The position numbers and the translations under genes are program-made. Of a DNA stretch of 64,000 nt, positions 25,732 to 33,013 are shown in pieces. Position 1 is the first letter of the stretch; each line of letters begins with the position of its first letter. The notes under the pieces were generated by a model. It was not told the DNA's origin. It ran no database searches and saw nothing but the letters and a program-made list of their open reading frames with translations. Origin of the DNA: Amycolatopsis bartoniae (GTDB taxonomy: Bacteria; Actinomycetota; Actinomycetes; Mycobacteriales; Pseudonocardiaceae). The stretch spans positions 310,001 to 374,000 of the forward strand of contig NZ_JACHWH010000002.1 of the NCBI RefSeq assembly GCF_014191255.1, given 5' to 3'.

Positions 25732-27141
25732 ATGGTCACTCAACTTCCGGCACCGGCCTCGAACCGGTTCGCCCGCGAGGACGATGGATACCACCACGGC
25801 CTCAAGAACCGCCAGGTGCAGATGATCGCGATCGGCGGTGCCATCGGCACCGGCCTGTTCCTGGGCGCCGGTTCCCGGCTGCACAGCTCGGGCCCGGCGC
25901 TCGCGGTCGTCTACGCGGTGGCGGGGGTGTTCGCGTTCTTCGTGGTGCGCGCCATGGGCGAGCTGGTGATGCACCGGCCGACGTCGGGCTCGTTCGTCTC
26001 GTACTCCCGGGAGTTCCTGGGCGAGAAGGCGGCGTTCTTCGCGGGCTGGATGTACTTCCTGAACTGGGCCACGTCGGGCATCGCGGACGTCACCGCGGTC
26101 GCGAAGTACACGCAGTTCTTCTGGCCGAACCTGCAGCAGTGGATCCCCGCGCTGATCGCACTGGTCGCGATCCTCGCGGTGAACATGGTGTCGGTGAAGC
26201 TGTTCGGCGAGATGGAGTTCTGGTTCGCGGCCATCAAGGTGCTGGCGCTGGTGGCGTTCATGGTGGTCGGCATCGTGGTGCTGGTGACCCGTCACCCCGT
26301 CGACGGGGTGGCGACGGGCCCGAGCCTCGTGTTCGACCACGGCGGCATCTTCCCGACCGGCGTGCTGCCCGCGTTGCTGATCCTGCAGGGTGTCGTGTTC
26401 GCCTACGCCGGCCTGGAGATGGTCGGCGTGACCGCGGGCGAGACGGCGGAACCGCGCAAGGTGATCCCGAAGGCCGTGAACTCCGTGGCGTGGCGGATCG
26501 GCCTCTTCTACGTGGGTTCGGTGGTGCTGCTGGTGATGCTGCTGCCGTGGACCTCGTACAAGAGCGGGGAAAGCCCGTTCGTCACGTTCTTCTCGAAGCT
26601 GGGCGTGCCCGCCGCAGGCGGCATCATGGACCTCATCGTGCTCACCGCCGCACTGTCCAGTGTGAACTCCGGGCTGTACTCGACCGGCCGGATCCTGCGC
26701 TCGCTGGCGGTCGCCGGTTCCGCGCCGAAGTTCACCGCGCGGATGAGCCGGAGCGGCGTGCCCTACGGTGGCGTGCTGCTGACCGCCTCGGTCTACGCGC
26801 TGGGCGTGGTGCTGAACCTCGTGGTGCCCGGCGAGGCGTTCGAGGTGGCGCTGGAGTTCTCGGCGCTGGGCATCATCGGCATGTGGTCGATGATCGTGAT
26901 CTGCCACCTGGCGATGACCCGCAAGGCGCGGCGGGGTGAGCTGGAGCGGCCGTCGTACCGGCTGCCGGGCGCGCCGTACACGAACTACGTGACGCTCGGG
27001 TTCCTGTTGTTCGTGCTCGCGATGAGCTGGTTCAACGGAAGCACGGGCCGGATCCTGATCTACAGCCTGCCGGTGCTGGCGCTGGTCCTGGTCGCCGGCT
27101 GGTTCGGCGTCCGCCGCCGCGTGCGCGCGCTGGCGGAGTGA
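25732..27141 (+). CDS. Amino acid permease, AnsP-like (L-asparagine/GABA permease family)
   Basis: A 469-residue transporter with 12 predicted helices. The N-terminus DGYHHGLKNRQVQMIAIGG followed by IGTGLFLGAGSRL is the APC-family signature and most resembles actinobacterial asparagine permeases. Further family motifs are ELVMHRPTSGSFVSYSREF and FAYAGLEMVGVTAGE. ATG 25732 is chosen; GTG 25705 is possible. It is probably controlled by the divergent two-component system. Confidence 0.85.
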   Translation: MVTQLPAPASNRFAREDDGYHHGLKNRQVQMIAIGGAIGTGLFLGAGSRLHSSGPALAVVYAVAGVFAFFVVRAMGELVMHRPTSGSFVSYSREFLGEKAAFFAGWMYFLNWATSGIADVTAVAKYTQFFWPNLQQWIPALIALVAILAVNMVSVKLFGEMEFWFAAIKVLALVAFMVVGIVVLVTRHPVDGVATGPSLVFDHGGIFPTGVLPALLILQGVVFAYAGLEMVGVTAGETAEPRKVIPKAVNSVAWRIGLFYVGSVVLLVMLLPWTSYKSGESPFVTFFSKLGVPAAGGIMDLIVLTAALSSVNSGLYSTGRILRSLAVAGSAPKFTARMSRSGVPYGGVLLTASVYALGVVLNLVVPGEAFEVALEFSALGIIGMWSMIVICHLAMTRKARRGELERPSYRLPGAPYTNYVTLGFLLFVLAMSWFNGSTGRILIYSLPVLALVLVAGWFGVRRRVRALAE

Positions 27142-27143
27142 CG

Positions 27144-27190
27144 GCGGGGCGGCAGGGGATTCACCGGGTGGCTGTCCCCTGCCGCCCCGC
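27144..27190. terminator. Bidirectional hairpin terminator between convergent genes
   Basis: A perfect 16-bp inverted repeat (27144-27159 with 27175-27190, 15-nt loop) starts just after the permease stop. Its right arm lies inside the last codons of the convergent methyltransferase gene. There is no long T-run, as is common in actinomycete terminators. Confidence 0.7.
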
Positions 27191-28012
27191 TGTCCCGGCG
27201 ACCAGCAGACCCTCCCCTGTGGACGGTGCGAGACCGTCCGGCCGGCCTGCGAAGTAGCGCTCGGCGAGGGACACGTGCTCGGCCGTCGGGAAACCGGTTT
27301 CCCTTGCCAGCGCGAGCATTTCCTCGGGCCGGTAGAAGCTGAGGAACGGCGTGCCCGCCGCTCGCGCCCCGCGCATCGCCATTTCGAGACCGGGGCGGTC
27401 GGCCTCGTCGAGCAGGTCCGCGGGCAGCAGGAACGTCATGACCAGTGTGGACCCCGGGGCGAAGGCGGCGACCCGGCGCAGGGTGGCCTCGGTGGCGGCC
27501 CTGGTCAGGTACATGCTGACCCCGGCGGATACGACGACGGCGGGTTCGGTGGCGTCGAAGCCCGCCGCGGCGAGCTTCTCCCACCAGAGGTCGGTCTCGA
27601 AGTCGACCGGCACGAAGGTGAGCCGGGCGGGGATGCCGTAGCCGAGTTCGAGGAGCCGCCTGCGTTTCCAGGCCTGCGGGGCGGGCTGGTCGACCTCGAA
27701 GATCCGGACGTCCAGGTCCTGCCTGCGCTGGGCGAAGGTGTCGAGGCCGGCGCCGAGGAGGACGTACTGGCGGACACCCGCGGCGACCTGCTCGGTGACG
27801 AGGTGCTCGGCGAACCGGGCACGCGCGACGACGCCGGCGCGGAAACCCTTGGTGGCGACGGGATCCATGTCGGGCCGCGCACGCCAGTCGTCACCGGGCG
27901 CGACGAGCCGCAGCCCGACCCGGTCGTCGAACACGTGCGGCGGTGCGTCGTGGAGGACGTGCAGGGCCCGCCAGAGCGCCACCCGTGCGGCGGTGTGCTC
28001 GGGAGCGTTCAT
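27161..28012 (-). CDS. SAM-dependent methyltransferase (TIGR00027/LCMT-like)
   Basis: A 283-residue class I methyltransferase. AARVALWRALH, then VRQYVLLGAGLDTFAQR (SAM-binding glycine loop), then VDQPAPQAWKRRRL and SAGVSMYLTRAATEATL follow the actinobacterial leucine-carboxyl-methyltransferase-like family, whose substrates are mostly unknown. Its ATG overlaps the stop of the VOC gene (ATGA), so the pair are coupled. Confidence 0.85.
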   Translation of the reverse strand: MNAPEHTAARVALWRALHVLHDAPPHVFDDRVGLRLVAPGDDWRARPDMDPVATKGFRAGVVARARFAEHLVTEQVAAGVRQYVLLGAGLDTFAQRRQDLDVRIFEVDQPAPQAWKRRRLLELGYGIPARLTFVPVDFETDLWWEKLAAAGFDATEPAVVVSAGVSMYLTRAATEATLRRVAAFAPGSTLVMTFLLPADLLDEADRPGLEMAMRGARAAGTPFLSFYRPEEMLALARETGFPTAEHVSLAERYFAGRPDGLAPSTGEGLLVAGTAGRQGTATR

Positions 28013-28329
28013 CGGGCCTGCAGGATCCACTCGCGCCCGTCCGGGTCCCGCACGACGGCCTCCCTCGTGCCGTAGTGGGTGTCCTCGAAGGGCTGGACGA
28101 GGTCGAGATTCGTGTCCTCGGTGGTGGTGCCGAGGACGAGCCGCATCCGGGTCTCCTGGTCCTCGGGCACCTCGGCGATGAACAGGGACGGCCCGGTGCC
28201 GTTGCGCAGCTGCCCGGAGTTGTGGTCGGTGGCGAATTCCAGCTCGAACCCCAGTGACTGGAAGAACTTCGCGGCCTTGCCCCAGTTGTGGGTCTCGAGG
28301 AAGACGGCCTGGACGCCTTCGGTGGACAT
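28009..28329 (-). CDS. VOC/glyoxalase-like protein
   Basis: A 106-residue single-domain VOC protein. It has the paired beta-alpha-beta-beta-beta arrangement, with LETHNWGKAAKFFQSLGFEL near the start and AVVRDPDGREWILQAR at the end. Metal-ligand positions are only partly conserved. Such small proteins act as isomerases, dioxygenases or drug-binding proteins. It is translationally coupled to the methyltransferase. Confidence 0.8.
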   Translation of the reverse strand: MSTEGVQAVFLETHNWGKAAKFFQSLGFELEFATDHNSGQLRNGTGPSLFIAEVPEDQETRMRLVLGTTTEDTNLDLVQPFEDTHYGTREAVVRDPDGREWILQAR

Positions 28330-28341
28330 GGTCAGCTCCGT

Positions 28342-28506
28342 TCAGTCGGAAGATCGCTGCCTGCGGGAGTCGTCGAGGTAGGCCCGCAGCGCGTCGGTCA
28401 CCAGGGCGGAGAGGGAGAGCCCCTCCTCGATCGCGTGGTGCTTCACCTGCTTGATCAGGTCGAGCGGCAGGTAGACGTTGAACTGCTTCACTTCCCCGGC
28501 GGGCAT
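28342..28506 (-). CDS. Ribbon-helix-helix (CopG-like) protein
   Basis: A 54-residue protein from ATG 28506. The strand [19 protein letters not shown] is followed by [17 protein letters not shown], the standard RHH DNA-binding fold. No toxin gene is adjacent, so it may be an orphan antitoxin or a regulator of the downstream VOC-methyltransferase genes. The tandem site 10 bp upstream fits RHH autoregulation. Confidence 0.75.
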   Translation of the reverse strand: MPAGEVKQFNVYLPLDLIKQVKHHAIEEGLSLSALVTDALRAYLDDSRRQRSSD

Positions 28507-28516
28507 GGTAGGAGGG

Positions 28517-28535
28517 TAGCATGCTAGCAAGCTAG
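28517..28535. promoter_or_regulatory. Candidate RHH operator
   Basis: TAGCATGCTAGCAAGCTAG contains two adjacent 8-mers, AGCATGCT and AGCAAGCT, inside overlapping palindromes. Tandem 8-mers are the usual target of RHH dimers of dimers. It lies directly upstream of the RHH gene and its TAGCAT could also act as the -10 element (inference). Confidence 0.6.
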
Positions 28536-28555
28536 GGTGGTGGTGAAAGAGAAAA

Positions 28556-28774
28556 GCGTTCGCCGAGATCGGCTACCGGTGGGTCACATCACACGTCTTC
28601 CGCAAGACGGTGGCCTCGGTCCTCGACGACGCGGACCTGCCCTTGAGCGCGATCGCGGACCAGCTCGGCAACACCCAGAAGGTCGCGGACAAGCACTACC
28701 GCAAGCGCAGGGTAGCCAACGACGCGTCGGCGCAAGCCCTGGAGCGGATGTTCGACGAGGAGCCCGGCGCGTGA
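28556..28774 (+). pseudogene. Tyrosine recombinase C-terminal remnant
   Basis: About 72 codons match the end of a tyrosine integrase: HVFRKTVASVLDDADLPLSA contains the HxxR catalytic pair, QLGNTQKVADKHY the late region, and the nucleophile Tyr lies before RKRR. No start and no N-terminal half exist upstream. It ends 80 bp before attL, the same geometry as the intact int next to attR. It differs in sequence from the intact integrase, so it is the relic of an older element in the same tRNA. Confidence 0.8.
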
Positions 28775-28823
28775 CGAAAGTGGCGGGTTTCTGGCGGGTC
28801 GGGCCTGCTGAGTTCGAGCAAAT

Positions 28824-28853
28824 AAAAAAGCCCAGGTCGATGACCTGGGCTTT
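28824..28853 (-). terminator. Rho-independent terminator next to attL
   Basis: A perfect 9-bp stem (28830-28838 with 28842-28850, loop GAT) has AAAAAA on its left and TTT on its right. On the minus strand this gives a stem followed by a U-run. It probably served the tRNA-Asn transcript before the present element inserted. Confidence 0.8.
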
Positions 28854-28854
28854 C

Positions 28855-28897
28855 GCTCCCCCGGTTGGACTCGAACCAACAACCCTTCGGTTAACAG
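28855..28897 (-). other. attL: 43-bp copy of the tRNA-Asn 3' part
   Basis: These 43 bp are identical to 40388-40430, which covers the anticodon loop through the 3' end of tRNA-Asn. To the right the sequence diverges at once (TTATG instead of CCGAATG), so only a 3' fragment remains here. The identity block ends in the anticodon loop, a usual crossover site for tyrosine integrases. Confidence 0.9.
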
Positions 28898-28995
28898 TTA
28901 TGTGGTGTGTGCGGCCGACCTGCCGCTGAGCTGCTGTTTCGCTGGCTCGGGCGTCCGCTCTGGCTCGCCGTTGTTCACGGATGTCCGCACCGATT

Positions 28996-29019
28996 GATGT
29001 CAGATTTGGATGTCAGCCG
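28996..29019. promoter_or_regulatory. Candidate Int/Xis arm-type sites, left
   Basis: GATGTCAG occurs at 28996 and 29009, 13 bp apart. The second copy extends to GATGTCAGCCG, identical to 40330-40340 inside attR. In the excised circle these boxes would flank the att core on both sides, as arm-type integrase sites do. Confidence 0.55.
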
Positions 29020-29099
29020 CGCCCGGGCGACCGGCGGCACGCGGGTCCGGCTGGCCACCAACCAGGCCCCACCTTTCCCGCGATCCACAGCCGCCCAAG

Positions 29100-29232
29100 G
29101 CCGGGACGGGCGCCGTCAACCCTGTAACCGATCACGCCCACCCGGCGATCTACGTTCCGTGACTTGCCGGACGCAGAGTGGCCACCCGGGGCGTGACCGG
29201 CGCGCAGCGGGGTTGACGGCGCCCGTCCCGGC
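29100..29232. repeat. 23-bp perfect inverted repeat (possible origin structure)
   Basis: The arms 29100-29122 and 29210-29232 are perfectly complementary over 23 bp, separated by 87 nt that contain further partial complementarity (CACGCCCACCCGG against GGGGCGTGAC). Large non-coding stem-loops of this kind serve as single-strand origins or transfer loci in rolling-circle replicons. Its placement in an element with an HUH initiator makes such a role plausible (inference). Confidence 0.55.
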
Positions 29233-29482
29233 TTTGACCATCCGGCGATCGCGGGGAAGTTGGCCGTTCCGGCGCCCGCCTGCCGGTGTCACTTCCTACG
29301 TCTCTCATGCGCCCACCCCGCGAGCGGTGGCCGACGGCGTTCGGCGCGGTCGAGCCCAGCGGAGCGGCACGGCTCGACCGCGCGCCAGTTCGGCCCGCGC
29401 GCCCGCCCGGTAGGGCGGCTTGAAGACGTAAGGAAAGTTCTCACGGCACCAATGCGTGCTTCACAGGCAGGATAGGCATGAC

Positions 29483-30727
29483 ATGGATCAACAAACGTTC
29501 AACGAACATCCAATATGGAACACAACTCGACAGATGAAGGACCTAGTGGAGGAAGTGTCTCCCGGTGTTCCGTCGATACTGATGGAGACAGCACGGTACA
29601 CCACGTCCGCCATTCTTAGCCACGCAGATCCTGTCGACCCGATTCCTTATGCGATAGTAACACTGAACAACACGCGGGCCAATCTGGAAAATGCTGCAAC
29701 CGAGCTACGGAACTACAAATCTAATTCGAATGTACAACATCTTCATAATATGAACTCTCATCTAGATCAGGTTCTGAATCTATACGGTTCATGGCCAATT
29801 ATAACTGCGAAAGGCGGTGCAGCCGCACAGGCAAACCGAACCTTCAAGGAATATCGGAGGCTAGCAGAAAAGGCAATTGATGACCTGCGCTCGCAGCTTA
29901 AGGATATGGGCCACGAACTGAGCAACCAGGCCAACCTGGATCAGGCTCGACAGCATCAAGCCCAAACGCGACTGTCCGAACTAGAGGACGAGGTCGGTAA
30001 ACTAACAAACAAGATTTCTGCCGACGAAAGCAGGCTGGATTCAGCCTTAACTACGTCTAATGAAGCCTTCTCCGAGTCTCAACGCCGCCGCCAAGAGGAG
30101 TTCGAGCAATGGATAAAGGAGCAAGGCGACAATATGACAGAACTGGCAAAACCTAGCCTGGATGCCACTAGTGCAGCAAAGAATGAAGCAGAGGCCACGC
30201 TTCAGGATATCTTAAAGCTTCATAAAGACGTCGAGAAAGTTTCCGGAAAAGCTACTGCCGCAATACTCGCAAAGGACTATGGTTCCTATTCTACGAGAGA
30301 ATGGGTCTCAGGAATACTTTTCTACTTTCTGGGTTTTGGGATCCTCGGTTTCGTTGCCTGGCATTTAATTCAAACACTGGGGCAGATTTCGATAATTTCG
30401 ACTCCTTCTTGGCAATATGTATCGTTGAAGCTTGGAGTCACAGTGACCGCAGCAGTCGCCGCAGGAGTATCCTTCCGTGTCGCGTCAGCAGCGATATCTC
30501 GCGCCGGAACGAACAAGCGAGTGCAACTTGAGTTAGGCACAATCGGAACTTTCCTAGCGGACGTCAACGATGAAGAACGCGTCAAACAGGCAAAGATGGA
30601 ATTTGTTGATCGCATGTTTGGCCGCGCCTGGGAAACTCGCGTCGAGAACGCCAGCGCCAAAGAGAGCAGCGAACTGACGATCATTGAAAAGTTCATTGAA
30701 TTGACCGGAAAATTCACCGGCAAGTAA
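29483..30727 (+). CDS. Unrecognised coiled-coil membrane protein (AICE cargo)
   Basis: A 414-residue protein starting at ATG 29483. The N-terminal ~115 residues are helical and soluble. Residues ~120-250 form a long Gln/Glu/Lys/Ala-rich coiled coil. Two hydrophobic helices follow (about 275-297, GILFYFLGFGILGFVAW, and 312-336). The cytoplasmic-like tail has ELGTIGTFLADVNDEERVKQ. No enzymatic motif is seen. It is far AT-richer than the chromosome (28 G/C of 60 in 29641-29700), showing recent transfer. It is 83 bp from the next gene, in the same direction, probably one operon. Confidence 0.75.
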   Translation: MDQQTFNEHPIWNTTRQMKDLVEEVSPGVPSILMETARYTTSAILSHADPVDPIPYAIVTLNNTRANLENAATELRNYKSNSNVQHLHNMNSHLDQVLNLYGSWPIITAKGGAAAQANRTFKEYRRLAEKAIDDLRSQLKDMGHELSNQANLDQARQHQAQTRLSELEDEVGKLTNKISADESRLDSALTTSNEAFSESQRRRQEEFEQWIKEQGDNMTELAKPSLDATSAAKNEAEATLQDILKLHKDVEKVSGKATAAILAKDYGSYSTREWVSGILFYFLGFGILGFVAWHLIQTLGQISIISTPSWQYVSLKLGVTVTAAVAAGVSFRVASAAISRAGTNKRVQLELGTIGTFLADVNDEERVKQAKMEFVDRMFGRAWETRVENASAKESSELTIIEKFIELTGKFTGK

Positions 30728-30810
30728 GAAGGAAGTCTGGAGGCGGACATCCGTAACGAAGGTTCAGCGCTTGCGTTCGCGACCAGCGATTCAGCAGAGG
30801 AAAGTGTCTT

Positions 30811-31407
30811 ATGACAAGCCAAAACCTGATTGCATCGTGGGTGCCCGCCGGCTGCGCTCTAGCGTTTACAATTGCGTCCTTCTGGTGGATGAACTCAAGA
30901 ACAGGGCGACTTAAAACTTTCGCACCGCACTCATTCGCGATGTACATATCCAGGTCGGAGGTGCTACTTCGACTTCCCATCGTCATCTCGAATACCGGGC
31001 CGAAGCATCTGGTGATACAAGATCTAAAGCTTGCAATAACAGGAGGGAATGATTCGGTACTTTTCATGCGCTGGGAAAACTTGCGCACTCAAATAGATCC
31101 GCGGACCGATGACCTCTCCTCTCTACCCGCCACCTTCGTAATCAAGGGAAACTCGGCCGACACCTATTTCTTCGAATTCTCATCTAGTGGCGACGCTTTT
31201 CAGTTTGAAGCGATTGAACATCGCGTTGAGTTGCAAGTTAAATTGGGGCATCGAGATGGCTGGCGTAGCGCGGGCTTCTTCAGCCTATGGATGCAGCATG
31301 TGCATTCGCCTGAAATTTATGCAGCCTACCGAAATGAGTCAGCTTCGTGCGCGGAGGCAGAGTTACCACTAGCACATAACGCCCTGAAAAACATCTACGG
31401 CAATTGA
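30811..31407 (+). CDS. Unrecognised membrane-anchored protein (AICE cargo)
   Basis: A 198-residue protein from ATG 30811, with AGAGGAAAG upstream. One N-terminal hydrophobic helix (about residues 8-27, SWVPAGCALAFTIASFWW) anchors a domain rich in alternating strands (LLRLPIVISNTGPKHLVIQD, ADTYFFEFSSS, HRVELQVKLG). The domain resembles an immunoglobulin-like sandwich in pattern only. It shares the AT-rich composition of the preceding gene. No function is recognised. The pair sits in the cargo position of the AICE. Confidence 0.7.
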   Translation: MTSQNLIASWVPAGCALAFTIASFWWMNSRTGRLKTFAPHSFAMYISRSEVLLRLPIVISNTGPKHLVIQDLKLAITGGNDSVLFMRWENLRTQIDPRTDDLSSLPATFVIKGNSADTYFFEFSSSGDAFQFEAIEHRVELQVKLGHRDGWRSAGFFSLWMQHVHSPEIYAAYRNESASCAEAELPLAHNALKNIYGN

Positions 31408-31455
31408 TCGTGCGCATGTTGATTTTGCCGCACCCACGCCGTTTCCAATGATCGC

Positions 31456-31704
31456 TTAACCCATTTTCCATCTTCCCTCTAGACTCTCCATAAAGTTGAT
31501 CAAAGTCGTGTTGAGTACATCTACGACATGCCTCAATTCCACCACGTCAAGCCTGCGCTGCCCGGACTCATACTTGCTCACAAACGACTGAGGCACCCCG
31601 AGTGCCTCGGCCACCTGGACCTGGGTCAACCCTGCCTCGTGCCGGAGCTGGCGTAGTAGCTCGCATACCTGCTGGTACTCGGCCGAGTAGATCGACTTCT
31701 CCAC
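31456..31704 (-). CDS. XRE-family helix-turn-helix regulator
   Basis: An 82-residue protein from GTG 31704. The HTH reads LRHEAGLTQVQVAEALGVPQ, then SFVSKYESGQRRLDVVELR, a typical Cro/C1 fold filling most of the protein. The frame stays open upstream to 31833. The shorter start is preferred because a palindromic operator lies just before it. It is convergent with the cargo cassette and divergent from the GntR gene. Confidence 0.82.
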   Translation of the reverse strand: MEKSIYSAEYQQVCELLRQLRHEAGLTQVQVAEALGVPQSFVSKYESGQRRLDVVELRHVVDVLNTTLINFMESLEGRWKMG

Positions 31705-31731
31705 ATAGTCAGGCCACCGCAGTAGTTGCCC

Positions 31732-31750
31732 ATATCCCAAGATGGGATAT
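31732..31750. promoter_or_regulatory. Candidate XRE operator
   Basis: ATATCCCA-AGA-TGGGATAT is a perfect inverted repeat with 8-bp arms, 28 bp upstream of the XRE start. The AT-rich palindrome stands out in GC-rich DNA. Autoregulation by the XRE protein is the simplest reading. Confidence 0.65.
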
Positions 31751-31947
31751 TCTGGCGGTGCGTCCTGGTGCGGCGGGCCTGACTCCCGCGTGGTGCACGG
31801 CGCTTGACCGTCCCCTGCGGGGCGGGGCCGCACCGTGGCTCGTGTTCAGCTCATGGCCTGCTTGGCGATCCGGCGCCGATGGGGATCGAGCTGGACTGAC
31901 GGTTGGCGGCAGTTGAGGTCCGACTGCAACCAAGCGGAGGTAGTTCC

Positions 31948-32271
31948 ATGTCGATCCTGTTCGTGCCTGACCCGGCGGGTTACCTGTATGAGCAGATGGC
32001 CGCGCATATCGAGGCCCGGATCAGGGCGGGCGAGCTTCAGCCGAATCGGCCGTTGCCGGGGGAGCGGGAGCTTGCGGAGGAGTACAGGGTGTCACTGGGG
32101 ACCGCCCGGCATGCTGTCCGGCTGTTGAAGCAGCGGGGGTTCGTCCGGGTGATCAGGAGCAAGGGCACGTACGTCAGCCCGCTGGAGGCGTTCCAGATGC
32201 AGGCGGAACCGGTGGGTCAGGAAGAGCACTGGTCAGCGCCGGACCGCGCAGACGATTCGCAGCGGGTGTGA
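31948..32271 (+). CDS. GntR-family regulator (KorSA-like)
   Basis: A 107-residue protein, little more than a DNA-binding domain. YLYEQMAAHIEARIRAGEL, LPGERELAEEYRVSLGTARH and GFVRVIRSKGTYV are the GntR winged-helix landmarks. ATG 31948 follows GCGGAGGTAG. In pSAM2 the GntR-type KorSA represses replication and transfer genes; the same role is inferred here. No effector-binding domain is present. Confidence 0.88.
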   Translation: MSILFVPDPAGYLYEQMAAHIEARIRAGELQPNRPLPGERELAEEYRVSLGTARHAVRLLKQRGFVRVIRSKGTYVSPLEAFQMQAEPVGQEEHWSAPDRADDSQRV

Positions 32272-32289
32272 AGCCCATGCCCCCGACAC

Positions 32290-32335
32290 GCCAAAACCCC
32301 GGCCGCTTGAATCAGAGGCGTGCCGGGGTCTTCGT
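32290..32335 (+). terminator. Possible terminator after the GntR gene
   Basis: An ACCCCGGC arm and its complement GCCGGGGT lie about 20 nt apart between the GntR stop and the next start. The right arm is followed by a short CTTC run. This is a modest hairpin. Confidence 0.4.
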
Positions 32336-32350
32336 AGATGATGGTACACG

Positions 32351-33004
32351 ATGCCTGATCTGAGTCACCTCGAATCGTGGTTCTCCCACGATCGTCTGAC
32401 GCCGTACCGAACGGCGGTCCGTGACCAGCGCGACGCGGTTGCCCTCTACGAGTGGAACGCGGAGGTCTCGGCCGCCTTCTGGCGCACCCTCGGACACGTC
32501 GAGGTGCTGGTTCGCAACGCGCTGCACCGTGAGCTGGCCGCTTGGTCGCAGCAGCAGTACGGGACCGATCGTTGGTACGTGGCGGTAGATCCGCTCGTCA
32601 GCGACCGGACACGCCGCGACATCCGTGAGGCCATCCGCCGGGGCACGCGCACTGGCAGGGCAGAGACACCCGGTCGTGTGGTGGCGGAGCTGAACCTCGG
32701 GTTCTGGCGGTTCCTGCTCGCCCGGCGCTATGACGGCACGCTCTGGCGCTACTGCATGTACCGGGCCTTCCCCGGCAAGCGACGGGCGGACGTCGAGCGG
32801 GCGGTCTCCGAGCTGCATCTGCTGCGCAACCGCATCGGGCATCACGAGCCCATCCACAACCGGCCTCTGCGCGACCTGCTTGCGTTGTCGCTCGACGTGG
32901 CGGGCTGGATCGACCGCGATGCCCGGGACTGGATCGCGGCCGGCGACACCACGTCCAGCCTGCTCGCGCAGCGAAGTCAGCCGTGGTGGCCTCGTGTTCG
33001 GTAG
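32351..33004 (+). CDS. Abi family protein with HEPN-type motif
   Basis: A 217-residue protein of the Abi_2/AbiD-F kind. An all-helical domain begins with SWFSHDRLTPYRTAV, and the C-terminal part carries ELHLLRNRIGHHEPIHNRPL. The R-x4-H signature there is that of HEPN ribonucleases. Relatives act in abortive infection by cleaving RNA when triggered. It sits in the AICE upstream of an HD-domain gene. Whether it acts in phage defence or element maintenance is not shown by sequence. Confidence 0.8.
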   Translation: MPDLSHLESWFSHDRLTPYRTAVRDQRDAVALYEWNAEVSAAFWRTLGHVEVLVRNALHRELAAWSQQQYGTDRWYVAVDPLVSDRTRRDIREAIRRGTRTGRAETPGRVVAELNLGFWRFLLARRYDGTLWRYCMYRAFPGKRRADVERAVSELHLLRNRIGHHEPIHNRPLRDLLALSLDVAGWIDRDARDWIAAGDTTSSLLAQRSQPWWPRVR

Positions 33005-33013
33005 TCTGCGCCG

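Larger units (their letters stand above)
28898..29482. other. Left-arm non-coding region of the AICE
   Basis: This 585-bp stretch has no convincing gene. It holds two GATGTCAG boxes (28996 and 29009) that recur near attR, and a 23-bp perfect inverted repeat enclosing 87 nt. These look like integrase arm sites and a replication or transfer locus. Its composition is GC-rich, unlike the cargo genes that follow. Confidence 0.6.

Noticed and set aside
28342-28506. Toxin-antitoxin pair around the RHH gene
   Set aside because: No small toxin-like gene is adjacent on either side. The downstream neighbour is a VOC protein, so only an orphan RHH regulator is supported.
28907-29413. 168-codon open frame in the AICE left arm
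   Set aside because: No start signal, Arg/Pro-rich composition without motifs, and it runs through both arms of the 23-bp inverted repeat.
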